Below, piece by piece: positions 5,283-6,228 of a stretch of DNA of 6,228 nucleotides (positions within the stretch are counted from its first letter, which is position 1; every line of letters begins with the position of its first letter). A model generated the notes under the pieces. That model was not told the DNA's origin. It worked only from the letters and a program-made list of their open reading frames with translations, and ran no database searches. The stretch spans positions 1 to 6,228 of the forward strand of contig JAZQDP010000220.1 in assembly GCA_045546875.1 (NCBI GenBank), given 5' to 3'. The position numbers and the translations under genes are program-made. This stretch comes from RUG11551 sp045546875. GTDB lineage: Bacteria; Planctomycetota; Planctomycetia; Pirellulales; Thermoguttaceae.

Positions 5283-6068
5283 ATGGATTTTGAAGTCAAG
5301 CTGACGGATATATTTGAAGGTCCAATGGACTTGTTGCTCTATCTGGTTCGTAAACATGAACTGGATATTTGCAACTTGCCTCTGAGCCGGATAACGGAGC
5401 AGTATCTGGAATTTATAAAAATTCTGGAATTTCTGGACTTCAATGAAATTGGCGAATTTATATGGGTTGCCGCGCAGTTGATTGAAATCAAATCCCGTCA
5501 GATTTTGCCGGACGCAGAAGCAATCGAACAGGACGAAGTCGATCAAGACAAAACAAATTTCATCGAGCATCTGATTGAGTACAAAAAATACCGTGACGCC
5601 GCCGCCGATTTGGAACAGTGTCGAGAACAGATGCAGCACAATTATCCGCGATTGGCAAACGATTTGCCGTCTCGAGCGCCCAAAACCGCTTCCGAACCAA
5701 TCAAACGCGTCGAATTGTGGGACTTGGTAAGCGCATTTGGACGAATTGTTAAAGAATCGCAAGTTGATCCGCAAAGCCGAATCGTCAACAAAGAACCGCC
5801 GATTTACGTCTACATGCAGAAAATTCAAGAGAAACTCAAGACGCAGGGATCAACAACGTTCTCGGAACTGTTTCTGCCCGGCATGAAACGCACCGCTCTG
5901 ATCGGCACCTTTCTCGGAGCGATGGAACTGATTCGGCATTTTGGCGTTCAAGCGCAGCAGTACGAACTCTTTGGAGAAATCTGGATATCTAAAGGGGAAC
6001 ACTGGACGGAAAACCTGGACTTGTCACAGGTTGACGCCTACGGTTCCTCCCCGACGCAAGCCGTTTAA
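5283..6068 (+). CDS. scpA: Segregation and condensation protein A (kleisin)
   Basis: This 261-residue protein has the usual ScpA length and layout. The N-terminal domain opens with the family signature FEGPMDLLLYLV (11-22) and RKHELDI (23-29), followed by LSRITEQYLEFI (34-45) and AAQLIEIKSRQILP (63-76), the region that in known ScpA contacts the SMC neck. A charged linker (about 78-172) follows, then a C-terminal winged-helix domain (about 177-238) that in the family binds the SMC head. Two ScpB molecules bind the middle segment. The complex compacts and helps separate chromosomes in the cytoplasm. No scpB is present in the window. The start at 5283 has no evident Shine-Dalgarno site and lies 33 bases after the lipoprotein stop, so translation may depend on the upstream gene or on another initiation mode. 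No convincing terminator follows. Confidence 0.95.
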   Translation: MDFEVKLTDIFEGPMDLLLYLVRKHELDICNLPLSRITEQYLEFIKILEFLDFNEIGEFIWVAAQLIEIKSRQILPDAEAIEQDEVDQDKTNFIEHLIEYKKYRDAAADLEQCREQMQHNYPRLANDLPSRAPKTASEPIKRVELWDLVSAFGRIVKESQVDPQSRIVNKEPPIYVYMQKIQEKLKTQGSTTFSELFLPGMKRTALIGTFLGAMELIRHFGVQAQQYELFGEIWISKGEHWTENLDLSQVDAYGSSPTQAV

Positions 6069-6178
6069 GCTCTTAAATTAAACAAGGTTCATCCGACGCG
6101 TTCGCGCCTGGTCAGTCCGTACACGGATTTGACGGATTAAACGGAGCGTGAAGCCGCGCGGGCGGAAAGGACGAGGTT

Positions 6179-6228
6179 ATGTCTCCGAAGACGCTGGTTT
6201 TGGAGCTACCCACTTCCAATCAGGAACC
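6179..6228 (+). CDS. Start of an unidentified gene, cut by the window end
   Basis: An ATG at 6179 opens a frame that stays open to the window edge (16 codons, beginning MSPKTLVLELPTSNQ). AAGGA at 6167-6171 lies seven bases upstream, a good ribosome binding site. An in-frame TGA at 6149 excludes a longer form. The N-terminus is too short to identify. It lies 110 bases after scpA on the same strand with no clear terminator between, so it may belong to the same operon. Confidence 0.55.
   Translation, partial: MSPKTLVLELPTSNQE

Noticed and set aside
6063..6083. GTTTAA/TTAAAC inverted repeat at the end of scpA as a terminator
   Set aside because: Only six mostly A-T pairs with a 9-base loop and no T run after it.

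Overview
The window comes from a bacterium of moderate GC content with a double-membrane type envelope: it carries a lipoprotein with a signal peptidase II lipobox, a bacterial ScpA, a DEDDy-type RNase D and a bacterial tRNA-His. The mix of an IT-superfamily sodium:proton antiporter, large low-complexity Ala/Pro/Tyr/Gln-rich envelope sequences and patchy use of Shine-Dalgarno sites would fit a member of the Planctomycetota/PVC group. That placement is an impression from style and gene content and is not proven by the sequence.

Left half, minus strand, read from high to low coordinates: an antiporter gene (1572-3527), a 64-base gap with a strong hairpin, an RNase D gene (326-1507) ending in a clear intrinsic terminator whose stem overlaps the stop codon, then a tRNA-His gene (83-157) with its own near-consensus promoter (192-219) and its own intrinsic terminator (31-60). 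RNase D is a tRNA 3'-end trimming enzyme, so its position beside a tRNA gene makes functional sense, but the tRNA is a separate transcription unit.

Centre: a 345-base divergent intergenic region (3528-3872). It holds a plausible promoter for each direction, a 33-base imperfect inverted repeat in the antiporter leader, a pair of GTACAC direct repeats two helical turns apart, and a 50-base patch of high GC.

Right half, plus strand: a 458-residue lipoprotein of unknown function (3873-5249) that is almost wholly low complexity (Tyr-Pro-Pro repeats, then eight [N/D]-[S/G]-Y-x-Q pentapeptides, then a Pro-rich tail). It is followed after 33 bases by scpA (5283-6068), the kleisin of the SMC-ScpAB chromosome condensin, and by the first 16 codons of an unidentified gene (from 6179).

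Most genes here are ordinary housekeeping genes. The unusual material is the repeat-built protein sequence: the membrane-tethered Ala/Glu/Pro linker fused to the antiporter and the prion-like Tyr/Gln lipoprotein. I see no CRISPR array, insertion sequence, phage gene or defence system.
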